A model generated the notes under the pieces. The model was not told the DNA's origin. It did not search any database and worked only from the letters and a program-made list of their open reading frames with translations. A stretch of 64,000 nt of DNA from positions 183,648-247,647 of the forward strand of contig BDGG01000008.1 of the NCBI GenBank assembly GCA_001949185.1, in the 5' to 3' direction. A program made the translations under genes and the position numbers. Shown here piece after piece: positions 23,360 through 36,384 of the stretch. The DNA is from Ramazzottius varieornatus. Its lineage: Eukaryota; Tardigrada; Eutardigrada; Parachela; Ramazzottiidae. How positions within the stretch are numbered: position 1 is the stretch's first letter; every line of letters begins with the position of its first letter.

Positions 23360-26138
23360 TCAGAATGCCGTGTTGGCGATCTGGATCTCGTCTTCACGAT
23401 TCCGGCGCCACTGATTCGGACGGTACTAAAAGCAGATACAAAGTTTTCAACATCTTCTCACTTCCGAAATCAGCAAACTGGAATGAGTTTCTGTGAAATT
23501 AGCCGTAAAGTATACCTTGATGAGCCATTGGCCAGAAGGCGAGTGAGGACGGAGATATGCATACACCACCCAGGCAAGAACGGACCCAATGATGACAACA
23601 GTGGTCACAGCAGCAATGGCTATCCCGTAATTCACACGGGTAGAACCTAAAAAGGCACCAAGATTACTCAGTACGTGGCTTGTCAAAAATACAACCCAAC
23701 CTGCATACATCTAGCCCTACGGCTCGAATGGTACACGAGTATGCAGGTGGACGATATTAAATACGCAGTAGTCTTCCCGCTCACCTTCGCTTGGTGCTAT
23801 GGCCACATAATCGTTACTCATAGCCATCTTGGTACCGACATCAAGGCTACCATTGAGTAGCGTATATCTGGATCGGTCTCCGAACTGAATGCTGTTCGGG
23901 TCGGTGTTCTGCGTCTGGCGACTCTTTCCCGGTGTGGTGGAGTACTGCGATACTTCGACACTTGTTGCTTTCTTCGTGGAGTTGCTGGTTGTCTTGTTCG
24001 TCCCACTTGGCTTGGTGGTCATCTTCGGTGAGAGTGAAGCGGGAGAGGGTACGGGTTTCGGACAGGTACCGTTAGTCGCGCTGTGATGACATCCGGCCGT
24101 AACCCATTCCTGGTGGAAGCGGTCGATGCCGTCACTGCATCGTTCGAGCTTTTCACACCAACGACAACCGTGGGTCGTATTAGCCGTGAGACATGTTTCG
24201 CACGTTGTCATCGCTGTGCAAGCTGAAACGGAAAAGACAATTCAATTATGATTATACAGACGGTTACTTGATCAAATATTGTTTTATGGTCAACTTTCAA
24301 CACACAATCTTATTAGTCGAGCAGTCTGGCTAACGTACTTGGTAGAGCCTTGAGGACCAACGCGGAGCCATTCTCGATGTTGCCGTTGTTGAGCGCGATC
24401 CGATGATATTCGAAGATCGTTCGGTACCTGATAACTAAACCCAAAAGACAGGATAATAACTTTGATAGGGTTCGTCGTGTCCCAAAGAAGCAGGAAGAAC
24501 ACCTTACTGAATTTGGCCTTGTCAATCATGTAAGCGTCCGATACGCCAACTTTCACCGGATGTGTCTCGTTTGGGATGTTGTTAACGGCCACCGGAATCT
24601 GCCAAGAGGAAAGTATCAGATCAAACCAAAGACAATGGAAGGAAGAAGGAACGTGCCACGCCCCACGTTACAGTATTCTCTTAGAGCTCTGGGTATTAAC
24701 CCATTTTCTTAGTTAAATACCTTGACGTAGTAGAACGAGATGGTGCCATCCTTCCGTAGTGTCGTTTGAAAGGTGAAAGGTCCAGCTGAATAAGCAACGT
24801 CGGCAACGTCGAACGCAACAGGTATCAAGTGGTAGAAAAACGATCACACTAAATTAAAAGGCTACCTTCTGGCTTTTCGTGCAGCACAGCGTTCTTCCAT
24901 TCCACGGTTAAAGCAGTACCGTTGTCGCAGTAGCGAAGCGTTGAGTCGTTCCGCTTTTCAAAGTCAAAATCAGCCATCAGAGGTGCGATGTACTGTGAAC
25001 ACACAGAAACAATAGATTTGAAATAGGATACCATCCAAACCTCCGGAGAAACCCCTGACAAACCTGGGTCGCCGCAATCCACGAATGGTCGGGATTGCCG
25101 GTGTACAGAAAACCTGTCAACCGAAGATTGCTGAACAACTCAAAATATCCAAAGCAATCGCACTACCCATGACGGTCAATCTTTGTGCCGATTCTGGCGA
25201 GAAATTATATTTCCTTATAAAGTTCTTTGAGGTAGATTTCAACGTACCTCCTGTAGCAATCGTCAGGTTACGCAGACGCGAGCCGTAGAAAGGAAAGTCA
25301 AAGGACAATGTGATACCCTGAAAAAGAAAAGAGACTAGGCCTGGCGTGCATCATTACATATCCGGAGACCAGAAGTGCGCATCAGTTAACTAACAAACGT
25401 CAGTATTAATAAACTCCGCAGTAATCATACCGCCGCTTTGAGGTGGGACCTTGACAGTCCTTCGTGGAGCGTGCTACAGGAATCGTTGAGATCCAGGTTC
25501 ACGTAGTACTTCTGCGAACTGTTGGCCTTCGTCAGCAGCGAGACGGTGTAGTAAATGTGATGCTCCTGAAAAGCAGACCAAGAAAATCGATGAATTAGCA
25601 TTCACGAGATCTGCAATGCACAATCTGCTAGATGCGATATACACATTCTCTGAAGCAGAGTGAACAGTTATTGCACGGTTATGTAAGTGTAGCAAAACAC
25701 CTATTTATTCCCCAAGGAATGATCGATACATGGACAAAGTAAAGTAAGACGTTACCTCAAATAAGCTAAGATTCTTGGGTTGATCGAAAGAGCTGTTGGT
25801 AGCCACAGGCACAACGTCTTCCGGAAATGAAAAGTCGGAATTGAAAGTACCGAACTGGCGCTTCGCTCCTGGTCCAGCAAGTGATGTAGAAGAAATCTGC
25901 CGGACACTGCGATCCTCAACAGGGTCCATGGCATCCAGAGGCACGAAACTCTCTGTGATTCGAGGACCTGCAAACAGCGGTTCGATCATCGTCGAGACTC
26001 AAGAGCGTAACATGACAAACAAACAGCATCGCCGCTCTTTCGCATATCAAGCTTACCATCAGAAAATATATTACAAGAGCATAATTCACAATGCAGGAAC
26101 AGCGGAAGGAATAAGGCCAGAAGGCCCAGGCTGTCCAT
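23360..26138 (-). CDS. PLXDC: Plexin domain-containing protein (TEM7 / PLXDC family)
   Basis: PLXDC1/2 are single-pass surface proteins, receptors for PEDF in vertebrates. Twelve exons (26138-26057, 25967-25756, 25565-25431, 25317-25248, 25113-25064, 24992-24866, 24785-24721, 24598-24508, 24434-24339, 24222-23785, 23646-23516, 23425-23360) give 520 aa in frame. There is a signal peptide (GLLALFLPLFLHC). A nidogen-like ectodomain follows (FDFPFYGSRLRNLTIATGGF, DHSWIAATQYIAPLMADFD, FEYHRIALNNG). A PSI/plexin-repeat Cys module comes next (CETCLTANTTHGCRWCEKLERC), then a Thr/Ser-rich stalk. A transmembrane helix (IAIAAVTTVVIIGSVLAWVVY) precedes a short cytosolic tail ending EDEIQIANTAF, as in PLXDC2 (RWPAM-like RPNQWRRN). 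The assignment is strong; the split into PLXDC1 or PLXDC2 cannot be made. Confidence 0.92.
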
Positions 26139-27114
26139 GGTGCTGCCTAGCAGAGATCCAGGCCACTGGTCAGTGGGTTTCTACGATACTGGTCTAATTT
26201 CAAAGGATCATCTGGATCACAATGAGTTCATCTTCGGGAAATTTTTCTGTAGAAGAAAATGGATAATTTAATATCGCACGAGGAGACGATTATGGGCTCA
26301 CTGGGCTGGCATCTTCATCAGTAAACTCGGCCACGCAGAATCACTTGTGTGATGGAATCAACATCATCAGAATGATCCTGTCTTCTCGTAGCGTGCGCAT
26401 GGGTGTGAAGAGGCCGGTCTGCTTCCCTGTCCCTGTCTCTGTCACTCTGCGACATGAACCGCACAGGGAAAGGCTCGTCATCAGAAACCTGAGAACAAAA
26501 GAGCAACGGCAACGGCTGTGCGCTGTGGCAGAGTGCAGCCCTGGGCATGTGTGATAAGGTCACAGGTGGTACAACATAAAGTCGACGCTTCGGACGCTTC
26601 CAGGATCACATCTTGACTAAGGCCGGGAATATTCCCGCCCAAATGCGGCAAACGAGTCCAGAATTACAGTAGCGGGAAAATCCCGCCCAGACATGAGGAC
26701 CGGGAACGTCTGCCTGGGAAGACCAGGAACGCTACTTGACGTGGGAATTAAAATTAATACTAGATATAAATAAGGAAATATAAGGCGAAACATGAGTCGA
26801 TCCACCGACTTCCAGGTCTCGAGAATGTCTTTCTGGTGCAGCGGTAGCGTTTGCTGGCTTGACTAACATTTTTCCGTTTTCGTACTGATTCATGTTGGGC
26901 CGCGTGGCACCCTGCTACCTCGGTCCATAAGGGCATACCTTGATTTTTAATTCTAACTGCACAGTCCAAGCGTGCTCGAGACACCGCAGAACATTTCAGA
27001 TACCACGGCTCAGTTTTTCCGCAAATACCTTACGTCAGTTACCACGCTCTACCACGTTTTACCCTTCAGGTTGTGTATACGTTTGTATGCTTCCTCTAAT
27101 GCTTTTATTGTCTT
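26139..27114. other. Intergenic, with GGGAA-rich hairpin repeats
   Basis: Near 26622-26720 a GGGAA/TTCCC motif recurs: ccgggaatattcccgccca, then gcgggaaaatcccgccca, then accgggaacg. The first forms a small hairpin. No coding exon is supported. Confidence 0.45.
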
Positions 27115-27322
27115 GTACACGCTCGATGGAAAATTACAGGACAGTAAAGTTGTGGGACAGGCGGAAAGGACGGTAAAATGGAATTTCAACCGCAGAAAAG
27201 TGTTGAAAAGTACAACGGTGTGAATCGGTCGTGTACGTACGTGCTTCCGTACCACCGCTACCGTAGCGAAAAGCCCTGTCCCAATTTTTTTACTGTCCCC
27301 TAATTAACCATCGTGCGTGTAC
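27115..27322. mobile_element. Small inverted-repeat transposon (MITE-like), copy 1
   Basis: The ends gtacacgctcgatgg ... ccatcgtgcgtgtac are imperfect terminal inverted repeats of about 25 bp. The body (gggacaggcggaaaggacgg; ccgtagcgaaaa) recurs at 60132-60318. There is no coding capacity. Confidence 0.78.
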
Positions 27323-29294
27323 TATTCTGTAGCGTAAAGAACTCTCACCACGGCAGATAGCCTGCAACAAAGTTGCTGGCTCAGGGAGTAGGCTAATTCA
27401 CACTGCACCTCGATTAATAATTTTTATCGTCCGACTAACGAGGAACTTTAAACGGACGTCAGCTTCAGCTAAACTTCGAGTTGACAGAGAACCTGATGGT
27501 GCCGGCGCTCTGCCTGTTGTTCAATACAAAACCTCACTCCACAAGTCTTCCAGACAAACCACCACTGATACTTTCCTATCCGTTACACGAGTCACTCTCT
27601 GACAGCTTTCAGCTTATTTACAGTACTTCTCGAAATACGCCGCCTGCAGGGCTGGCTTAATACGTCGAGGAAATCGCCTGTCAGTCATGCACTCATCGTA
27701 CTCCTACACTCGTGGAGACTTTCCAATTTTGAATCCTGTACGAAATTCTCGCTACAATTCATCACGGAACAGCTGGCTAACACCGAGAACATCGCACGGC
27801 TCCCAAGGCAAAAGAATTGACCAGAAAGATCCGAACGGGAATGCTAGGAATGATAAGCGGGAAGTTGAAAAAGTAGGATTATTCCAGAACTTCACTATTT
27901 GCTAAACGTTGTCTAAGCTCTGTTTCACCAACGATAGACCCCAAGACTTGACAAAGGGTGAACCTCCTGCAGAAACACTTGAGCCTACATTGGCTTTGGA
28001 TGTTCGAACAGCTGGAAGGGCTATCGAATGGCCGTTCCACAAAGCTGAGCTTACCTCTCTATCATTCCGCTACTGGGAGAGATCAGCTGATGAGACCTCT
28101 GATCGTCGTAATTTATGTTTCTGAACGGAATCGTACGCATGAATCAGGTCCAAATACAGGAGTGCAGCCTGTTCTATTCAGTCGAGGTGTACTTGAACTT
28201 TAAACGGGAAATGCTGCTCAAACAGACGATCAATGTTCGGAACAACAGCCAAGGCGGTTGAATAGTTGCTACCCTTGCATGCTCCTGTCCTGATTAAAAC
28301 CAGATGCGTAACTTGCGCCACGCATCTTTTGTCGTTCGGCTCGTGGGTGATCAGTCAAGTAGTTCGCTTTGTTTTGTCGTGCTTTTTTCGTGTTCCCGAC
28401 AGTTAATCTTGAATGTCTTTTGAAGCAAAAGTTGGAAAGTCTCGTTGGCCTCCGGCTGGCATCTTTTCTCTGTTTGCAATTTGAGTTTCGATGCTAGAAG
28501 TACTCCTTCTTTTGTCTGACAAGTCGCCAGAGTCGGAAATAATCCACACTTATCCTCCCATGAAATCTTGTTTTAGCTGAATGTACCTATCGAAGATCGT
28601 GTGGAATGTTCAGCCTGTATTTTAATGTAGTTATCGTGTACGGCAATCTGAGAAGACTGATTCAAAAACTTAATTTAAATAATTAATAGATTTTCGAATT
28701 ACGGAATTACATTCCCAGGCCAAATCAGACCCTTAGCCTAACCCTGCGCTTCCTGGGGACTACTCAAGGGCTGCCTTTTCTACCTGGGATAAAAATTTTG
28801 AGATATCACAAATTTTAAGAATCCCGACTCTCGACTTTCTCCCCGATGTTTCGGTGAGATTTCTTGTCTTCCCGACTGTGCCAGAGACTTCTCTGATTGT
28901 CACTCATGGCTGGTTAAGAATTTTTCTGTTCTGTTGAGTGACCCACCAGAGCTTGGCGAGCTTGCAAGCTACCGCCTGGCCGGAGAAGAAGGTCAGGCTG
29001 CTCTGGCAAGCGCAATTGCCCACGTGCTGTTGAGGCGGATCTGAAGAGTCGAGGAATCTACCATCAAAACAGATCCTTTCAGGGTACGAGTTCATGTTAT
29101 TTTTAGCATCACTGGCGTTATTGTTGTATGTATCCTTTACTGCGGTTATCATATCTATCCTGAAAATCATTGCCAGACGTTTGATCGATCATTGTTCCTT
29201 ATCTTAACCCTGCTGCTGATTCTGTTGTATCCTCTTCAGTTTTCACTGTGATCTCTGTTTCTTCTGCTTCTCCTTGTTGCTGCATATCTGAATC
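27323..29294. other. Gene-poor intergenic stretch
   Basis: No supported gene in about 2 kb. The longest minus frame (29170-28904) has four Cys but no start, splice site or homology that I can support. Confidence 0.4.
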
Positions 29295-32200
29295 ATGGAT
29301 TTCGATCCTCGACGACTCGGTCTCTTTTCAGGTTCCATCGGAATGCCTCCCAAGAACAAGCGAGGGGGAGGACGCGGTGGACAGCCTGGAGGATGGCCGA
29401 GACAACAGCAAGCATTCCAGCAACCACAGAATACCCGCGGATCAGTCTACTCACGGCTAGGCAGTCGGCCTGTCGACCGACAAGCCTTTGCCCCTGTCGA
29501 TGCTCGACAGCTGCTGATCGCTCGTCGGCAGATGGCCCAGCAAGAAGAGGGCTTTCACGAAGAAGAGGAAGACGCGCCGCCTGTTCGTGGTCTGCACACT
29601 CGTCATGGTCGCTTCCAGAACTTTGAGATGGGCATGGAATTGTCAGAATTTCATCTGTTCGATATACACAGGCTGCAGGAAGCTGACCAATCGGACGCTT
29701 TTCCCTTTGATGATTTTGAGATGGACTACGACGGACGACAGCAACCTGTGTCTAATGACATGATTGCACGCGATGGTTAGTAGTCTGTTATTTTGGTGGG
29801 CTTTATGTCATGTTTACATTATTAAACAGTTGACTTGTGCAAACAGTGGGAAACTGAGGTAGATTGTGTGGGTTATCTTTACAGATGTGCGGAACACAGT
29901 CTTAAACAAGAAACGTCGCTGCGCAGAGAATCCTGCGGACTTACGTTCTTACCTTCAGCGGAAGAAGGAAAGTGTAGCTCAAGCAGGAACACGACAGGAA
30001 GACTATCCGCCAAGCTTCAAGATAACCCTAGCTGCCGCACAAGCTTCATCTGACTGGCATCAAGAAGCGTCCTTCAGTCCTCAGCAAACCCAGCCGCAGG
30101 TCCGTAGTACTGCAAGCTTCTTCCGTCAAGTCAAGCCTTCTCACCCCAGCCAGTCGTCTTCTTCCAACCACCAAGCTCAACGACCGTCCCCGAATCGACA
30201 AGTCAGCCCGAACGGAAGTGAGAAGACGCTGCAGATCGTCAGTCCCAAACCCAAAGCGTACGTTGACAGTTCTTCCAGTAACGTTCGCCAGTCTGTGGTA
30301 TTGAAGAAACGAGCGATAAGTCCGCCGCGTGATCAACCGAAAGTCGTTGGGAAGAAGCGTAATGTCAGTAGGGAAAGGCAGACCATTCCAGTCAGAGAGA
30401 AGTACAGTCCAGTTTCGCCGTCCTGTTCTCCTTCTCCAGTCATGAAAAGGCTAGTTGAACGTCACATGACCCAGGAAAGAAAGAAGCCAAGAATGAGGAG
30501 TCCTTTGCCTGCCCTCACTCGTCATGGTCGTCGATCCCGTTCGCCTCTGTCAAAGCCTTCGCCTACCCGCAGTCCCGACATCACTAGTCGTCTCCTGGCT
30601 GAAACATTGGACAAGAACCAAAGACAACGAAGCGTAGGGCAAAATGGAATAGAAGTACGTCGAGAAAGACGCGAAGTGACACCGGAACAACGTCATCGAT
30701 CGCCAGTTGTTCGAGAGAGACCGGACCGTGAACGTGAGGAAACAGTGCAGAAGGAACGTCGGTACGAAGACAGTCGGAAGGGAAAGTTAGAACAGCCTAA
30801 TGGCGATCGCCGTCGGGGAGACGCGTCTCCGCCATTCCGACGTGCTCAACGAACACCTGAGCGAAGAACGCCGGAACGACGGATGCAGAGGGTGAGGATG
30901 GAGAATGGTCGCCAGTACTACCGACGATCACCAAGTCTTAAACGTAAGTCACCACCTCAGCGTAATACGAGCCGAAATGGCCGTTATGAAAGACCGTCTC
31001 CGTCACGACAAAGTTACCATCGTTCGCCAGCACGACGAAGCCCTAGTCCCAGAGAAGGTCGAAACTCTAAGCACCTTCCGGATAGAAGTGATGTCGAAAG
31101 AAGTCGGTTGGATCGTCGTTCAATCGAGCGGCGGACGACCGGAAGAAGGGAAGACTACCGTCGAAAATCGCCTCCACCAAAGCGACGCAGCATGTCTACG
31201 GAAAGAAGATCAAAGTCTTGCTCACCCATCTCCGACAAAAGCGTGTCGGAAATGGCCGAAGCTTCACCGGTGGATAGTGAAGAAGAGGAAGGATCGGAAG
31301 TGAGCAGTGAACAAGCTGAACGGAAAGAAGGATCGACGATTTCGTCGACCGATGAAGAGGAGGAAGTATCGGTTGGACACGGAAGAAGAAATGGTGGACG
31401 GGTGGAAAGAAGTGTCGATCGAACAAGACAGAAGTCAAAGGAAGAATACATCAGACCATCGAAAGACAGGTTCGAGGAGGAAGCGAGGGAGCAGAAACAA
31501 CGAAGAGTGGAAGAGTATGCAGCTTATCTGCGTCGTCAGCGTGATCGGCCTCGTTCACCTGACAGACGAACAACCACCATTCAGCGACATGACGGTAACG
31601 TGGGAAATGGACAGACAGCAGGTCGAAATCGACCACCGCCGCGGTATGAGAGTAGAAGCTATGAGAGTAGTTCGGGGAAAGAAAGCGCGGCTCAAGCAAG
31701 ATCGCCAGTCGTCCCACGGAATGTAAGGGATGAAAGACGACGGAATGGCGGTGATGAGCTTGATGTAGGGGCTGCTGGTAGTCCTCCTGTACATCAGCCT
31801 GTGTCTGTTGAGTATCCTCCTGTGTACACTACAGTGCCTTTTCTTGACAGCACAACTTCAGCGCTGAACGGAAATGGAGAGGGGCGGGAAGAAGAGATGG
31901 AAGAGGAAGTGCTCGATTTGACCGTTAGTCGCAATGGACGAAGCGTGGAACAGGCGAATGGGTCTGTGCAAGTCTCGACAGGTAATGGTGTAGCTTTGAG
32001 GCCTTTGTCATTCGCTCAGAAGGAACTAGTGAGTGCTCCTTTGAATTTGATGGTGGAACGGGATGTTGGAGGGAAGATTGAGGAAGGGAAGAGCATTGGG
32101 ATAGTCTCAAGAACAGATCAGGTTGCACTGAAATTGATTGACATTCCTGTTCGAAATGCGGTACAGACAGAGGAAAAGAAAGCCTTAGCGATCAGAGATG

Positions 32201-32706
32201 CTCAGCGACAAGCTCGCGTGAAGTTGTCGTCGGAAAAGATTGAGGAAGTTTCGAGCCGGGTATGTGCGGCCAGACAGGGCCGTGCCGAGCTGCCTAGTAC
32301 AAGTCAGGGCCGTGCCGAAAATGCGCCAGTTTATACGAAGGTTCGTCCCAGCTCTTCATCAGCAGCTGCGAGCCCAGTCCGGGCAGTGTTCAAAATGCAT
32401 TCCTCAGCCGAGAATTCACCATCAAAGTCTAGTTCTTCGTCGGGTAACATTGTGATTGACGGACGGCATTTGACGCAGCTAGCGTGGATCTTGCCGCCGT
32501 CAGTTCGTGTGGAATGTGACTATCAGGCGCTGGTCAAAGAGCAGTTTCCGGAAGATACTCGTCAAGAGGATCCCCGATGGACATCGAGTCGGGAGCAACG
32601 CGGGACAGACTCTGATCGTGAAAGCGACAAGAACGATGGGGAAAACCGGAAGGAACGAGGTGGCTCTAGTGGGAAACCGAAGAAGAGTGAAGACGAAGCT
32701 GCGTGA
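29295..32706 (+). CDS. Large Arg/Ser-rich disordered protein, probably nuclear
   Basis: Two exons (29295-29775, 29885-32706) give 1100 aa, the second being the longest exon in the window (2.8 kb). The N terminus is Gly/Gln/Arg-rich (MPPKNKRGGGRGGQPGGW) with a short acidic block (EEEEDAPPVRG). Residues ~190-650 are dominated by Arg with Ser-Pro, Arg-Ser and Arg-Glu pairs (RRSPSLKRKSPPQRN, SPARRSPSPREGR), like the RS domains of SRRM-type splicing coactivators. A more ordered segment lies near the C terminus (IDGRHLTQLAWILPPSVRVE), followed by a charged tail. No RRM, PWI or zinc finger is seen, so it is not an SR protein in the strict sense. A second ATG (MPPKNK, 29342) after an acceptor-like tract is an alternative start. 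Confidence 0.75.
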
Positions 32707-33171
32707 TGGTATTTTGCACATACTTTATGGAAAAAAGAGACTTTTGATTTTGATTGAATGTAGTTTAGCTTGATGTTCGACACGTTCCTGCCGCACCGCG
32801 AATCTTTCTTTGACATATTATTTGACATGCACTAATCCTTAGCGGCGTTGTAGCAATCTCCTTTCGACCGAGTCTCCAACATTCTACGGAAAAGTTTATT
32901 TTATATGTATACTAATCTTTATAATATTTGCGGATGTCTTTCAGTCTTCAGTTGGACATGGCGATTGTCCTCAAAGGACGAAATTAGAGGTCGCTTTAGA
33001 AACCAAGTTCGAAGCCTGCATAGATACACCGGCAAGTTCGTTGATTTCGGTTTTTGGAAAGCAGTAAAGTTAATCAAAGTCCGATCGGACAAAGTGCCCG
33101 TAAAACAGTAAAGCATCGCATCGTCAATCGTGACAGGATGCGGAAATAGTAAGGAAAAAAGGGGGTCAAGA
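32707..33171. other. Convergent intergenic space
   Basis: 3' ends of the RS-rich gene (+) and the aminopeptidase gene (-). No other feature. Confidence 0.5.
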
Positions 33172-36100
33172 CTAAGGGTAGGAAAGTTGCAAATCTTTAG
33201 CCAGCATCGTGGCAGTGACATAAGACATCGTATCTCGGTACTTCTTGTAGGTTTCGACTGCCAAGTCTTTCGACTTGTCCCAGGCATAACACTCTCTGCA
33301 GAACGAAAAAAACTGTAAAAAGTACAGAAGAAAACACTTATGGATTGCGGGGTGTACAAACCGGAATATAGGCCGGCAGAACTTCATCCGCTGATATTCT
33401 GCCGCGAAAGCTAATGAAGGTTCAATCATGTCTTCCCATTTTCCGCGAAGACAAAGACGTAGCCACCTGTTGATAGGCCCAAATTAAGAAAAGCACTAAC
33501 ACCATCAGTACCGTCAGCTTACACCTCGAAGAGCTGAAAGAATAAGTTGGAAAGATGAGGTAGCATACTTACCGAAACTTAATTTCCGCGTTCTGGCTTG
33601 CGGTGAGGTTGTAGCATTTATCAAGCGCCTGAAGTTTCTCAACCGGAAGTGGCGGCTATGAATTCAAACCCAAATAAGCTACGACTGTGGGACAGACATC
33701 TAAACGTAGACTCAACAGTTACTACACCTGAAGTAAAAGCTGGGCTAGAAACTCGATCATCTGAGCAGCTGTAAAGGATGCGATGTCCTCGGGACTGAAG
33801 CACGAACAGTCCTTGGCGTCCAGCCATCTTCCACAGAGGGCGTCCGACGCCTGTGCCAGTGAGTTATCGAACCTACAACAGAACCAGTGTGAAATCAATC
33901 CACAGAGGAAGACAGTGCAAGAAGGTCCTTACTTTAATTCAACTGGAGGCATTCCAGTGCCGTGAAGCCAGGTCTTCCAATCCACGGAGCTGAGCACTTC
34001 CGGTTTGACCGACTGACGGAAATACTCCTCAAAGTGCTTCTGGAAATCGAAGCTGGAAGCGGCAGAGTATTTGTATTTTTCGATCCATGCACGAAAGCAT
34101 GGATTGAATATCTCTGTAAAAGAGTACAAGTGGAGGACTATCTTACAATGCTGTACCCGAAGCCGATCGTTTCACCTACCCGCACCGCCAACCAGTTGCT
34201 CCAGATAGTAGAGAAAGCTGTGCCCTTTCTCGTAAGGAACGCTGCCAAATGCATCATCTGGATCACAGTCTTTAAGATCAGGAATCAGTTTGGTAAATGG
34301 ATGGTCCGCTCCTCTTGTCTTAACCTACCAAGTCGAAAACTTGGGTAAGACAGTTCATAAGTTCCCCGGTTTGGCCTACGCGGTTTATAGTTTCCGCGAA
34401 AAATCTAGTCTACTAGTACCTCTTCGATAAGGCTTTTCCAACCTTCGATGGCTGAGAACTGCCGGTATGGCTCCCCCATCATGCTGCCTTTTATTTTACG
34501 CTCCAAAAAAACGGTGAAGCCTTCGTTCAGCCTAGGAAGTTTGCAAAGCAGCGGTTCGGTACATCAACTACCGATCACGATTCGGAGAAGACTTACCAGA
34601 AGTGTTCCCAATTCAAGTTGGTCACCAAGTTCCCCGTCCAGGAGTGGGCAATCTCATGCGCCACTACATTCGCAAGAGAGCGATCACCAGCCTGAAATAT
34701 CCGACAAGTCTCTTGAGGATGTCAAGTTTGAGATCTAATGACAAGGAACATGGAAGAGCATACGTACAAGTAAGGTTGGTGTAAGGAACGTTAAGCAAGG
34801 GTTCTCCATTCCACCAAATGGGAAAGACGGAGGTAGAACCAGCAAATCGTAAACACCCCAGACGTATGGACCGACCAAAGCTTCAGCTGCCTGTAACATC
34901 TCTTCAGTCTGCAAGAAAACGTCGTTATAGTAAGAATTACCGCGCGAACTCCTCCCCCCTTTGGTTAATGCTTTGACTGATTCTTCCATTACAACATACT
35001 TCGGCAAACTCATAAGCTGCCCTGTCGACCACGTTGCCTTCGGCCCACACACGGCTCCGCGGCCCGATCTTTCGGCTCTCCACATTACCGATTGCAATGG
35101 CTACAAGGTAAGAAGGGATGGGAACCTGCCAGACAGAAATAACGTTGTAGGTATTGCATGACGTCAGTAGAGTAGTTGTGGCATCATATAGATCGAACAG
35201 CGATATAGTAAATAATATCGGGATACCTTCTGCTCGAACTCGAAAGAGACTTGTCCGTTGATTGCTGGCGACGCCGCGCCTTTACCGACTGCGCTCATCA
35301 ACACGGTAAGCCCCTCATCGACGGTTATTTTAGCCGTGTAGGTCGACTTGACGGAGGGAGTATCTTGACATGGAAAAATACTGCGACCGTGGATGGCCTA
35401 AATACGCAACCGAGAGTAAGAACTATCATGGCATACAGCGGGTTTGTTCTTCCTGCTAAAATATCACTTATGAACAAAGAAACCACGTACCTCGCTATGT
35501 GAATAGAGGTATGGATGTGTTTTCGTGGAGGTTTGCTCGGGTCGCAGCCAGACTAACCCGGAAGAACCCGGTGAAGTAGCATATTTGATCCTGATAGTTA
35601 ACCTTATAATAGACAAACAGTACAGAACATCTCATGCGGGAGAGCTTCGGTCAGCACAAAGGCACAAGAGCTGAACGGGCTCGGGCTAGTGTGCCACTTA
35701 CTTCGAGGACGAAGATGGCGGCAGGTTAATTTTCAGCTTAGCTCCGCGGAAGTCGCCACCTTTGCCGACAACAAACGGAACAGCGGTCTCCCGTTTACCA
35801 TCCAATACCGCGGCGCTTTCGATAGTCAAGTCTCTGGTATCCAGTACCTATATTCCGATGACATAACATACAGATAAAAATCTGTCGAAACGCCACACGA
35901 TACATATACAGAATGTAGGTATACGCGATGCGTGAAGTCGTACCAACGTGTTCTCCTCGCTGGCTTGCTTCTCGATAACGAGATCGACATATCCCTTCAG
36001 GACCTTCTTATCGAAGTCAGCGGCAAGATCGAAGTGGGTGGATAACACGCGCCAGAAGTCCGGTCTGGATAGTGTACTGGGATCAACGGAAAATCTATCG

Positions 36101-36384
36101 GGAGCAGCCATGCCTTCGGTATGGCAGTGCTGATGATCGCCCTCGCAGTGGCCCCACTCCGCTACACCTTCGTCTGGCTTAAATTCGTCCAACTCGTTGA
36201 ACTTGTCCGATATCTCCTCCGACGCTCCACGCTGCTGAGTTGCCATCCAACGAGTGTAGAGTAGTGAAGTCAGGCCCAGCAGACCGACCGCAATCGCACC
36301 TGGAAGATAAGTTACGGTAAGTAAAGATAAGGAACATTCAGATACGAGCGATCGAGGTAACTCACCGGTGAAGACGCCGATCAT
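33172..36384 (-). CDS. Membrane-anchored M1 aminopeptidase, leukotriene-A4 hydrolase / aminopeptidase B type
   Basis: Many short exons splice in frame from the start at 36384 to the stop at 33172, giving roughly 690 aa. The protein has every LTA4H-subfamily landmark in order: [62 protein letters not shown] (exopeptidase GGMEN motif), [14 protein letters not shown] (zinc motif HExxH), [12 protein letters not shown] (third zinc ligand Glu), [19 protein letters not shown] (catalytic Tyr), and the C-terminal helical domain with [11 protein letters not shown]. Family members cleave N-terminal residues; LTA4H also hydrolyses leukotriene A4. Unusually, it starts with a hydrophobic segment ([14 protein letters not shown], residues ~8-22) and a His/Asp/Glu-rich spacer before the catalytic part, whereas LTA4H is cytosolic. 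This predicts a type II membrane protein. Confidence 0.9.

Noticed and set aside
28904-29170. Minus-strand frame with several Cys as a gene
   Set aside because: No signal peptide, no credible exon boundaries and no relatives recognised.
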